Shown here: positions 53,891 to 64,000 of the stretch, in pieces
Position numbering within the stretch: the stretch's first letter is position 1
Layout of the letters: every line of letters begins with the position of its first letter
From: Rotaria macrura
Lineage: Eukaryota; Rotifera; Eurotatoria; Philodinida; Philodinidae
NCBI GenBank assembly: GCA_900239685.1
Contig: OENT01000054.1
Location: 186,001-250,000, forward strand
DNA length: 64,000 nt
Direction: 5' to 3'
Made by a program: the position numbers and the translations under genes
The notes under the pieces: model-generated
Database searches by the model: none
Told to the model about the DNA's origin: nothing
Seen by the model: the letters and a program-made list of their open reading frames with translations, nothing else

Positions 53891-56800
53891 ATGGAGTCAA
53901 TATATCATAAATTTCGATTTTCGTTGCTTTCTTTTAAGGATAACAAGCGTTTTGAACGTGTTGGTGTACGTTATTTTCGTTCACATTTAATAATAACTGA
54001 TGATCAAAAAGCTGAAATAAGTGATAGCGATGTTGATGATGATAATGATGATGAAAAAGAAAATGATCAATTAGATATTGATTGGACTAAACATGAATCT
54101 TATTTACGTAAACTTGATTTAAGTGAATGGAAGAATCAAGATCATTATAAAGTATTAGGCTTGTCAAAATTACGCTATAAAGCAACGCAAAAACAAATAC
54201 GAAGTTCACATAAATTAATGATATTACGTTATCATCCGGACAAATCGAAACGTATTGAGAGTGAACGTTTTTCATTGATAACACATGCATTTGAACTTCT
54301 ATCAAATCCAACATTAAGACGATCATACGATAGTATTGATCCGAAATTTGACGATTCAATACCGAATCCAACGACAGCAGAAAATTTTTATGAAATATTT
54401 GGACCTGTTTTTGAACGTAATGCACGCTGGTCCGTCCATCAGCATGTACCGTTACTAGGAAATGATGAGACATCATTTGAACAAGTGAATAAATTTTATC
54501 GGTTTTGGTATGATTTTGTTTCTTGGCGAGAATATTCTTATCTAGGTAAATATTCACAAATAGAATTTTATCTCAAAGATACATTTTCAAAATATATCAA
54601 TTTCTATATAGACGAAGAAGATAAATCTCAGGGGCAAGATCGTGATGAACGACGTTACATTGAAAAATTAAATCGTGCTGAAAGACAAAAACGTAAAAAA
54701 ACTGAAACAACACGCTTACGAAATTTAGTAGATCGCGCCTATGCTCTTGATCCGCGTATCAAAAAGCAAAAGAAGGATGAACAACAACGAAAAGATGATG
54801 AAAAAATGCGTCGTAAACAAGAAATAGATAAACGACGACAAGAACAGAAGCAAAAAGAAATCGAAGAAGCCAATCGAATTGCCGAAGAAAAGCAACGTTC
54901 AGAAGGTGAAGCAAAGCGTAAACAAGATGAAGCTAAACGTGAAAAAGAAGCACAAAAAAAATTAATTAAGTACGTGAAGCACATTTGCGTTGCAATCATT
55001 AATTCTTACCTGAAATCTAGATGAAATTTTGAGAGCAGTTTCTCCGATGTATTCATTAGGATTTCCTTGGTTTCGTCATCCTCTAAAATAATTCCGCTAA
55101 TTTGTCTGTCTAGTGTCTGCAAGACCAAACATTTTCAAAATCTATTCTCGCATATCGATAGAAAACTTAGTGCATATTCATTCTAAACGAGAATGTTCTA
55201 ATGATAAAAATTGGTTTATTGAATTTTCAATAAAAAAAAACTATTTTCATATTGAAAATGGATCATAGACGTTTAGCGAAGCAACAGTGTGTTCTAGAAA
55301 ATAGGCGTACGCTTTAATCATGAAATATGGCACCCAGTAGCCAACGCATGAACAAGCTCTCTCGTCAATCGATCAGTGTTCTGTTGAGTGATAAAGACAT
55401 TGAATTAGTAGCTTGGACAGTGAACATTTTCGGTTTTCATCAAACTTCGTTGGGACCTATCAATGCTTGAAACAGATACCGATGAAATAAATAGAGTACT
55501 TATGGCATCTTCGTTGAACTATTTTTTTTCGGACAGATGATGGATTTTTTTCCTGATCAATCCATATATTCTCACTAGTCAATATTTGTTCAATGTGATA
55601 GTTAGTGCTTTTCGTTTGCATTTATCGATGTCAAAATCATTCAGTCTGTTCTCCATAGGTTCAAGTCTCACCTAGATTAAAATCACTTAACTACCTATGT
55701 TTAGGAAAATACTTGAGTTTCGATATGATAGAGAATCAATTGAAGAGAAGATTGCACCTCTCTAATCCAATCCACCATTGCAATCATGTTAATCTTTGGA
55801 AATGATGTTCTTCTATACTAGTTCACACAGTAGTGAGTAAATCTATTTTAATCTTGTTGATCTATCCTAATTCATTGCGGTTTTTAGATCACATTATAAA
55901 TTTGTTGAAAACAGACATTTAATGACTATTGGTCTTTCGTCATTTTCTTCTTTAAACCTAGCAGATAGGTTGAATATTAATGCCTTAATAAAATCTATCA
56001 CTCAAAACTGATGTGTTTGCTGTCATCGATCAGGGTACCCTCATGCTACAGTCAAAGGGTCGTCATTTGTTCGTTGACAAGGTTCAAACAAGTTACGAAT
56101 TAGTATACTAAATTTGGATGTTTTTCAGAACTATAGTGTTCGATGTCATATATTTATCCTTTTGGTAGAATCCTGTAAGAATTGAATCCACTCTATTTTT
56201 CATCATCACTATGACTTAGAAAAATCGTCATGCGTAGTCCCTGAAGAAAAATGAAGCTGTAGACAATTGTTGAACATAAGTATGAAACTAAGATTAATGT
56301 CCAATAAAAGAATGATGCCCGAATTATACATATATATAGAAAAAGGAGAGGGCACTGGACGAGCATTGTGGTTAGCAGATTTTTGCACAAATAGATTTTA
56401 TGAGTAAAGTTAAATTTTTCGTTAATGAAAGATCATTTTTGTTCATTGATTCGCCGGTTTTTTTAGGAAAGAGAAAAAACAAATACGTGATTTATGCAAA
56501 GATGCTAATTATTTCAATGATGCTGCTGCACCACAGAATCTTAAACAAATTGAACAAATCGACAGTTTAATTGAATATCTTCCTATTGACGATTTAAAAG
56601 CGTTAAATGAAAAATTGAAAGAAGAAAGTGCTGACCAACGCTCAATAATTCTAGCTGAAGTAAAAAAAATGGATGAACAATTGCAACAGTCACGTTTAGA
56701 ACAATCACAACAATCATCATCGTCTTCGTCAGGACCATCGTCGAATTCGAATTCAAAATTAAAATGGACACCCGATGAAATCGAACTACTTGTTAAAGCA

Positions 56801-57256
56801 CTGCGAATTTATCCGGCCGGTGTACAAAATCGTTGGCTAGTGGTGCAAGAGTATCTTAAACGGAGTGGAGGAAATGCACTGCGTACAGTACAAGATATTA
56901 TGGGAAAAGCAAAAGATATTGCAAGTGGAAAAAAGGAGGTGGAGGAAACAACATCATCATTAGATCATATTGCACTTAATTCTCATAAGCAAGCAACCCT
57001 ATTAGAAAATCAAACTAAACTCAATCAACTAACACTAAGCGAACGTGATCTAGATACTCCAACAACAGTACCATGGACAGTTGATGAACAACGTATATTT
57101 GAACAAGCCTTAAGAACTTATCCAGCATCACTAGGTCCATCACGTTGGGATCAAATAGCTGAATGCTTACCGACAAGAAATAAAAAAGAATGTTTAGAAC
57201 GTTACAAAGAATTAGCTAGAATGGTTCAAGCAAAAAAAGCAACTAACAAACCTTGA
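53891..57256 (+). CDS. DNAJC2: DNAJC2 / zuotin (MPP11), J-protein of the ribosome-associated complex
   Basis: Ribosome-bound J-protein that activates Hsp70 at the tunnel exit and, in animals, also acts on chromatin through SANT domains. Exons 53891-54969 and 56467-57256 give 622 residues (human 621). Order: short N-terminus with ERVGVRYF; acidic stretch [16 protein letters not shown]-domain from [12 protein letters not shown] with HPD in [10 protein letters not shown] (about residue 116); zuotin homology domain with [29 protein letters not shown] and [26 protein letters not shown]; a long charged helix (residues ~300-365) that in the family binds ribosomes; two SANT/Myb repeats, [20 protein letters not shown] and [20 protein letters not shown]. 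The 1497 bp intron interrupts the charged helix. ATG 53891 is the first Met after an in-frame stop. The N-terminus shows no Leu-Pro motif of the kind that docks Ssz1 in yeast. Lies 2.4 kb downstream of the Hsp70-like gene, same strand. Confidence 0.96.
54970..56466 (+). other. DNAJC2 intron
   Basis: 1497 bp, donor GTACGT and acceptor TTTTTTAG, splitting a Lys codon in the charged helix. No internal gene is apparent. Confidence 0.8.
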
Positions 57257-58284
57257 AAAGAAAAAAGAATGCTTAACAAAAGAAATGACTATCTCTCACA
57301 ATACTTTTTTTTTCTTCATATTATTTTTTTCACATGCTTTGTTATCGTGTGTGAATTCTTCGTTTGTTTAAAACAAAAAATATCTATATAAAATAGGCAA
57401 TTATTAGGAAAAGATTTCAGCAAGATGTTCATCAGATTAAATATCATGTGTGATGACAATGCATAAAGCACGGAATGATAAGTTACTGTCGCATACGTTA
57501 GTAGTGCTCGTAATCGGTTTATCTGAACGTTTTCCTTGCAAAGATCATGTGCCGAGTATCTCGCATCGTTTGGAAAAACAAAGAAACCAACACAGTAACG
57601 CACAGGAATATGTGACATAGAGAAGAAAAACTCAATCTGTTACATGAATCTCTTTGATCATTAATCCATATTGATGAGCATGAGTTATAACTCTGTGCTA
57701 CAGCTTTTAGACAAAAAATAAACAAAATATTTCCTTGAAGAATCGATTGGATTTCTTTTCTAATCATTTTCTTCACAAAACGGACTGGAAAAATCAAGTT
57801 GCAACAATCACAAGAAAATTATATCGGCTTATCTATAAAAAGAAACATCATGGCGAGTAATCTTAAGTTAACTATTTATACTAACTATGCATCGAGTAAA
57901 ATTATCGTTCTAAAATTTAGATTCAGATAAATTATTATTACAATTTAAGTCATCATTTTTATCATATTGTCGATTTTCTATAGAGAAACCGATATTTACC
58001 GACATCTATGAATAAACCATCCATCATAAATATCAATCGATCGTTGATAAAGTATACAGAAGATTGAATAGATCTATATTATATCCATACTTTTGAAAAC
58101 TATCACGAGCATAGATTTTTCAAATAAAATAAGTATCATTTGAAGAGGTAACTACCATAGAAGGAATTTATCGAATGAAGAAAACGTTTTTTTATTCTTC
58201 ATTAAGTTGCCTAGTCGAACAACGACATCACTAATGCAAAATTAGTATCTCTGGGATTGTAATCTAGTTTTCTTTTCATTTTCT
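57257..58284. other. Intergenic between DNAJC2 and MNS1
   Basis: 1.0 kb between two genes on the same strand. Nothing coding is supported; a minus-strand frame at 57316-57797 has no homology or splice support. Confidence 0.5.
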
Positions 58285-58290
58285 AGTAAC
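58285..58290 (+). promoter_or_regulatory. Candidate spliced-leader acceptor before MNS1
   Basis: TTTTCTTTTCATTTTCTAG is followed by TAAC and then the ATG at 58291, which is itself followed at once by a GTAAGT donor. A conventional first exon would need an unseen upstream exon; with a trans-spliced leader joined at 58286 the first exon is just 7 nt plus leader. Confidence 0.45.
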
Positions 58291-61200
58291 ATGGTAAGTT
58301 CCAGAGAACACTGAAAACATTTGAGCCAATACCTTTTATGTTTCTAGGCTCTAACACGTCAATTATACAAACAGCAAGGTGGCAGTAGTACTGGTTCAAG
58401 TAGTTGGATAACAAGTCAAAATGCTCAACGTCAACAAGAAGCTGATCGAACTTTACGTGAACGACAATTAGCTCAAGGTCGTATTGACACTGAAATGCAA
58501 GAGTTTGAAGCTAAAGCAATTAATAAACGACAGATACGTGAACAAGCACGTATTGAACGTGATCGAGCTATGGAAGAAGCAGTCATTAAAGCACAATCTG
58601 AGAAAAAGTTAGCTTCTGAAGCCCGAAGTCAAGAAGAACGTTTAGCTATCGAACTTGAACGTATAAAATATGAAAAAATCCGTGATGATAAAATGCGACA
58701 ACAAATTCGGTAACCATCCAATAAAACAGAAGAATAGCGAACATTCAATTGTACGATTGTATTTTAAATGCACCTTTTTTCTTCTAGTGAGACAAGCTTT
58801 GAATTACGTGAGCTAGAATCAAAATTACGTGCTGCCTATGTTCAAAAAGAACGCACTGCGCAAATGGCCGAGAAAGAAGCATTAAAATTTGATTCGTTTT
58901 TGGAAGATGCTGAAATTGTTCGACGTATGCGTATTGAAAATGACAAAGCTGAGCAAGAAAGTCATCAACGTGAAGTTATTCGACAACAAGAAATGGTACG
59001 CTATAAACAAGAACTCGAACGACAACTTGAAGAGCGTGAAATTAACAAACAAAAAGCCTATGAAGAATTTCTACGAGAGAAATTGGTTATTGATGAAATT
59101 GTTCGAAAGATCTATGAAGAAGATCAACGGTAGGTTTCTAACACACAAGATAAAATAAAGAATCTTGTTTATCTACGGATCGATTGCTATTAGTTTCAAA
59201 GCTGTTGCCTATGTGAGCACGTAAAAGTCAAATAATAGTTTTCTGAACTATACAAAAGCAAAAGAATAATATCTATGCCATAACTTTATCTGAGACAGTA
59301 TTTCGGTATGTAATGATATTCATCCGATTAAATGAGTTGATAAAACTGAGCTCATCCGAATAAAATTGTTCGATGTCATTTTGAAAATAAATATAGGTTT
59401 ACGTAAACAGCCATTGGTGTTTCATTCACATTTTTCTCTACTAGACGATAAACTTTTTTATTTTTGAAAGCATAAATACGTCCTACGCGTCGAAATAGAT
59501 AGAAACCATGTTCTGAAAAATTTACAGTATAAAACGAAGATCTTCATATTTACTCTGTTCAAAATTGAAACATTGATCTATGAACTTGAGACTAGTCTTT
59601 TCTCGTATGTTCTACGCTAGCTGAGATACATTTTGAAACAAGTAGTACTCTTTCTTCATTTTATTTCTAACCTGCAGTATAATTAAATTCATAAGTCATC
59701 AAATGAGACTGAAACCAAATTTAATAGCATAATCGACGCATGTAAGGTTCAGCGACACCAACATTCTCTATTAATAGAATTGTTGATAAGCACACTTACA
59801 TCTACGATCGAATATGTTTCTCGTATAGTGAATGCGTGTGTTAAGCTTTCTCACTTCGAATAAAAAGTTTCAATCGTTTGTTTTCTTAGTTTCTTGCCCT
59901 ACTATTTATTGATCGTCAAAAATTTATCAATAAGTGTGAAACTGTTGTTCTTGAGATGGTAAAAATTCCTAAGCACTATGCAAGAAAAATTCAATAATGT
60001 CTTGTTTCTCTTTAATGATGAATATATATATTAGATGTTCATAAACGTCGCTATTTTCATTCTAGTGAAATGGAACGTAAATTGGAACGTCAACGTGCTA
60101 CACGTGAATTTATTGTTGAATTTAAACGTAAACGTGAAGAATGGAAAGCTGTGGAACGCGAACGTATGGAAGAAGAAAATCGTCGTATAAAAGAATATGC
60201 TAAGGCACAAGAACAACGAGAAGAAGTAGCCAAAGCGGAAAAACGTGCTCGTGAAGAGGCCTTAGATAAAGTTCAACGCGGCTTAGCCGACCAAATCAAA
60301 CGAGATCGAGAAGAACGTGAAGAACAAGAATTAGTTAGACAAGAATTGTACTTGGAAGAACAGGAACAGGCTGTGCGACGACGTGAACGAGATGAAATGG
60401 TGGCACGAATAAGGCAACGCCTTGAGTTACAACGTGAACGAGACGAACAAATACAATTTAAACATTTACGTGATATAGAAATAAAACAAGAAGAAGAACG
60501 ATTTAGACAACAAGTTCGAAAAATAAACGTAGTTTTTAAAAACTTTCATCTTTCTTTTCACGTGTGTAGTTAATGGTCAAATTCGCGGAAGATGATCGTA
60601 TTGAACAAATGAACGCTCAAAAACGTCGAATGAAACAGATCGAACATAAGAGAGCTGTTGATGCTCTACTTGAGGAGCGTCGTCGTCAAATGGTCTTCGA
60701 TAAGGTTCGTATCGATCTAATGATACACATGTCCATACATAAAAACAAAACACTGACATGCGCATCTCTCATTCAGTCGAGTTCATAACGTTCGAAAATT
60801 AACGATTCCGACCTTTTTGAATTCGATTACATCAGATTAACTGTTCATTTCATTGAATGTTAATTAACGAATTTTGTGTTAACTCTATGTCAAAAAATAG
60901 TTCGCTCTCTTCGAGAAGATTTATAACGAAATCTGACTTAGCGAACTTTCCTTGCGAAAAATCAAATTGTCGAAAATTCTGAGGAAAGCTGTGTTTAATT
61001 TAGAATGAAATCTCAAAAAAGAAAAAGCAACATTTCTCTTGAATATTAGATCACTTTGTTTTTCACTATGCTATATTGTTAGCAAATAGGTGATTTGATT
61101 AGGAAGGCAGAAGTGAAACTTTTAATAGTTATATATAGCATAGAAAATGTTCTCTGAAAAATGTAATGCTGAGTTGTCTGAGTCATCACTTGACTTGAGA

Positions 61201-61741
61201 GCAGAGCTGCAATTCTGATACATGAAGTGAGTATCGACATGTGAGTTGTTATTTTACTTATAATCCCTTAAGCTAGAGATATCTTGTGCTACTTTCGTTG
61301 ACTTTGCTAAGTAATTTGTCGTATAAAACTTAGTTTTAGGGATGTTCACTATTACGGAGATACAAGGTTTTTTAAATACATTATAAAGTCATGTTACTAA
61401 GAAATGATTGAATTTACTTAGTCATTTGTGTATTTGTTTAGCAACGTGAAGTTGATGAACGTGTGGAGGCTGAACGCATCGAACAAATTCGTAAGGAAAT
61501 CATTGAAGAAGAACGTATTAAATTACTTCGTGAACATGCTCATCGTTTATTGGGATACTTACCTAAGGTAAAAATCGAGAAGTTAAAAATTAATATATAT
61601 ATATATATATATATATATTGCATTATTTAGGGTGTCATTCGAGATGAAAAAGATCTTGATTATCTTGGTAATGATTTCAAAAATGAATTCAAACGACGAC
61701 AGACTAATATACAAAATCCAGACGGATGGGACAATATGTGA
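58291..61741 (+). CDS. MNS1: Meiosis-specific nuclear structural protein 1 (MNS1)
   Basis: Coiled-coil microtubule inner protein of motile cilia and flagella (also needed in sperm). Exons 58291-58293, 58348-58709, 58788-59129, 60066-60513, 60570-60704, 61442-61567, 61631-61741; 1527 bp, 508 residues (human 495). Nearly all predicted helix rich in Glu, Arg, Lys and Gln. Family blocks: RVKHEK-like LERIKYEKIRDDKMRQQIR, FELRELESKLRAAYVQKERT, LREKLVIDEIVRKIYEEDQ, EQELVRQELYLEEQEQAV, VKFAEDDRIEQMNAQKRRMK, EEERIKLLREHAHRLLGYLP and DEKDLDYLGNDF. Ciliary function suits an animal with ciliated corona, as rotifers have. The start codon sits alone in its exon. Introns 59130-60065 and 60705-61441 are long, the others 54-78 bp. 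The exon 4 end at 60513 was chosen because it keeps alignment with human MNS1 exact; a donor at 60530 would add five or six residues. Confidence 0.95.
61593..61618. repeat. (AT)n microsatellite in MNS1 intron 6
   Basis: About 13 AT units just upstream of the acceptor of the last exon; they make up nearly half of a 63 bp intron. Confidence 0.9.
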
Positions 61742-61781
61742 TCTTCTCTCTTTTTCTTTCTTTTCAACTAAAATTTTGTCA

Positions 61782-61787
61782 AATAAA
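61782..61787 (+). terminator. Poly(A) signal of MNS1
   Basis: AATAAA 41 bp after the stop codon. Confidence 0.6.
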
Positions 61788-62827
61788 CGCATTCGTTTAT
61801 TCTAAAATTATTCTATATAATATTGTTTAACAATAGATATTGATGGTGTGTCATATTACATTTTGACTTCATTTCAAAAGTATTCACATATGACTGGCAT
61901 GAAGTTAACGAAAAACGAGTAAAAAACGTAATATGTATTCAACAAGATATGATTGTCAATAGTCTCAACTCCATATATAAATTATTACGACTTTGCTTGT
62001 TGGAAAAAATAGAGGCCATGTTACAGCTGTACTTTTCTTCAGTATAAAATAAAGGATTTCATATTTCTCAAAATTGCCTGGCTATAAATATGTAATGATT
62101 GACGATATCTCATTTTTCTGGCTATTTTAATCTGAATGCACTCTATTGAATAGACAGAAGCTACGAGCAATATGTTCTCACTAGGATAAAAAAAGAAGAT
62201 AATAAATATCTTTTCATATGAAATCATTATGAAATGAAATGAACTAGAAAATTCTTTATAATAAAGAAAATAGATGGATTTTATAAATTATTGTTCATTA
62301 TCGAAAATATTTTAAGTAACATATATGTAGGAAATAAGTGTAGAGTAGTCATGTTATTTGAAAATCACATGAAATAACTCTACTAATTATTTTTAACATT
62401 TGACTCATAGTTTTAACATTATGATTGATGTTCAGTCATTGCCAATACATAATATGTGAAAGAAAAAATATTCGTATTTTTTATATTGTAAAAAAAACGA
62501 ACAATTGAAAAAATGCCTGTTTTCTATTTAGTTTCACAATTAGTTTATACCCAATTCACTATGATTAGATTTGCATTCATGTTCAAGGTCAATCTAGAAT
62601 AGACCATACTATTTAACGAATTATTGTCAATCCTTTTAGAATATTCTCGATTATACGAGCTACTTCAAATACTTGACTCACCATTCTCTTACAAAATATA
62701 TATATATACACGTGTACAGCCATTCTCTTCTTTAGTTTTATTTATCGACGTGAAATCGTTGAAGCGTAATCAACAGTACATACAGTCACCTCATTTACTA
62801 GATAATTTTACTTCAATTAACGTACAG
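61788..62827. other. Intergenic upstream of the small unknown gene
   Basis: 1.0 kb, AT-rich. The frame at 62828 is open back to about 62624, but the amino acids before Met 62828 (YKIYIYTRVQPFSS and so on) look non-coding, with a TATATATATACACG run at 62698-62711. Confidence 0.5.
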
Positions 62828-63184
62828 ATGGCCACTGTTCCCTACACTGATCCAACTCTAGCTGATTTAACGTCATCGTTTGATATCGCTCGGCGCGATG
62901 ATTTTTTTGGATTTTCTAATCCAATGCAAGCAATCGAGACCATAGCACCAACACCGCGAAATCCCGATGGCACAATTCAACGACCCACGCAAGTTATAAC
63001 TGTTAGTAGTGGGGGTGTTCCATCCGATTTAGTCTATTCATCTGGTGGATCATTTTTTGATATGCGTCCACCGAGTGAAATATTTGCTGAGATGGATACA
63101 AGATTAAATCGACAACGTCAACACATTCTCGACTCACCACAAGTATTGAAAATGCTCGAACAACAACCATATCAAAATAAATAA
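62828..63184 (+). CDS. Unrecognised 118-residue protein, single exon
   Basis: Not recognised. Start chosen at ATG 62828, which follows ACAG directly; compositional change at this point supports it. The protein starts MATVPYTDPTLADL, has a Phe-rich piece DDFFGFSNPMQAIE, a Pro/Thr-rich middle (APTPRNPDGTIQRPTQVI), a Gly/Ser turn VSSGGVPSDLVYSSGGSFF, and a charged, probably helical end around DTRLNRQRQHILDSPQVL. No signal peptide or membrane segment is seen. Codon use resembles the neighbours, and two AATAAA signals follow at 63243 and 63260, so it is likely a real gene, perhaps restricted to rotifers. It could also be the last exon of a longer gene whose acceptor is the CAG at 62825-62827. Confidence 0.65.
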   Translation: MATVPYTDPTLADLTSSFDIARRDDFFGFSNPMQAIETIAPTPRNPDGTIQRPTQVITVSSGGVPSDLVYSSGGSFFDMRPPSEIFAEMDTRLNRQRQHILDSPQVLKMLEQQPYQNK

Positions 63185-64000
63185 AAACTGATCGCTTTAT
63201 AAACATTGATTTAGCTATGTTCTAAAGAAATTTTACTTGAATAATAAATATAATGTAAAAATAAAAGTTTCTATGGCACTGTTATTTTCCTAGAACGAAA
63301 GAATATTTCGTGACGATATGAGAATCAGCAAAGATTTGAGTGTATTTGAATCGTTGCCTAGTATAGTCGAAAGGAAAAAGCTCTCAATCAATATATAAAT
63401 CAACTAAAGCCTAGTATCTCAAAACGAAACAGAGAAAATTTTGATCAAAGGCAACAATTGTTAGTATTATTTTATTGAACAATTTACTAGATTGTTCATG
63501 GATGAACTTTAAAAGTTATGAATAACTTTTGAATGAGTCAATTTGTGTTACTCTGATGAGCAACTCAAGTGATAGATACATTAAATAATGATGAAGCAGC
63601 TCGAGGAGGGAAGAAGGAGTTCATTTTGTAAATTGGAGTATTAACCCGTCCTCTCTCTCTCTCTCTCATCAAGAGCAAAGTCAGTTCTCTATCGAAATTG
63701 AGAGATAACGAGGAATACATGAGAAAATAGCCCATCTTCAGATTTTATTCAACATGAAATGATTTCTCTAAGTATGGTTCTAAACACATTTACTCAATCA
63801 TTTCGACAAAATCAAAGTTCACACAAGAAAAACTTGAGTGCTGAAAATGGTGACTGAAAATATTTACCAAATGATGGTTAACACTTAGATAATGCCTATA
63901 TAAAATAGGCTCAAATTTTCTTGACATGTCTTTCATTTTTTCACTTGTATGTTTCTTTTTTTGATCGTGCATTCAAGTCTCTTCATCTAGGCTCATTCTA
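63185..64000. other. Intergenic to the right edge
   Basis: 816 bp with a CT run at 63651-63667. No gene supported. Confidence 0.5.

Noticed and set aside
54087-54557. 156-codon minus-strand open frame
   Set aside because: Antisense shadow of the DNAJC2 first exon.

Overview
The window is AT-rich animal nuclear DNA. Coding exons are broken by many very short introns, mostly about 47-60 bp, with occasional introns of 0.7-2.7 kb. The conserved genes are animal families (spectraplakin, K-Cl cotransporter, ERK, MNS1). The short introns, low GC, loose donor sites and AG acceptors lying directly before start codons fit a bdelloid rotifer (Adineta or Rotaria type). That placement is an inference; no rRNA or mitochondrial marker is present. 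I rebuilt exon joins by hand, requiring GT-AG borders and an unbroken reading frame; all eight named gene models close in frame.

Layout. 1-8024 (+): 3' half of a spectraplakin (MACF1/dystonin/Shot family), with spectrin repeats, GAS2 domain and an EB1-binding SxIP tail, entering from the left edge. Its 2.7 kb intron holds an 862 bp non-autonomous DNA transposon with an 8 bp target duplication. 10149-12930 (+): exons of an unrecognised gene. 13262-15906 (-): UAP1, which makes UDP-GlcNAc. 17186-18146 (+): ZMAT2/Snu23, a spliceosomal protein, divergent from UAP1. 19565-23297: a 3.7 kb element with 777 bp near-identical inverted arms, one arm split by a 299 bp fold-back element. 27173-28602 (+): an ERK-type MAP kinase. 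31929-41084 (-): a 23-exon K-Cl cotransporter with a possible 30 bp microexon. 41085-49598: long intergenic DNA. 49599-51526 (+): an HSPA14-like atypical Hsp70 consisting of the nucleotide-binding domain only. 53891-57256 (+): DNAJC2/zuotin. 58291-61741 (+): MNS1, an axonemal protein. 62828-63184 (+): an unrecognised 118-residue protein.

The most interesting arrangement is the pair at 49.6-57.3 kb. HSPA14 and DNAJC2 are the two subunits of the animal ribosome-associated chaperone complex (RAC). Here their genes are adjacent and in the same orientation, while the human genes lie on different chromosomes. The Hsp70 partner lacks the substrate-binding domain, and the DNAJC2 start shows no leucine-proline motif of the kind known to dock on that domain in yeast. 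This suggests a remodelled RAC encoded by a linked gene pair. Other points worth following are the missing EF-hand pair in the spectraplakin, the dated nest of inverted-repeat elements, and evidence for spliced-leader addition sites.
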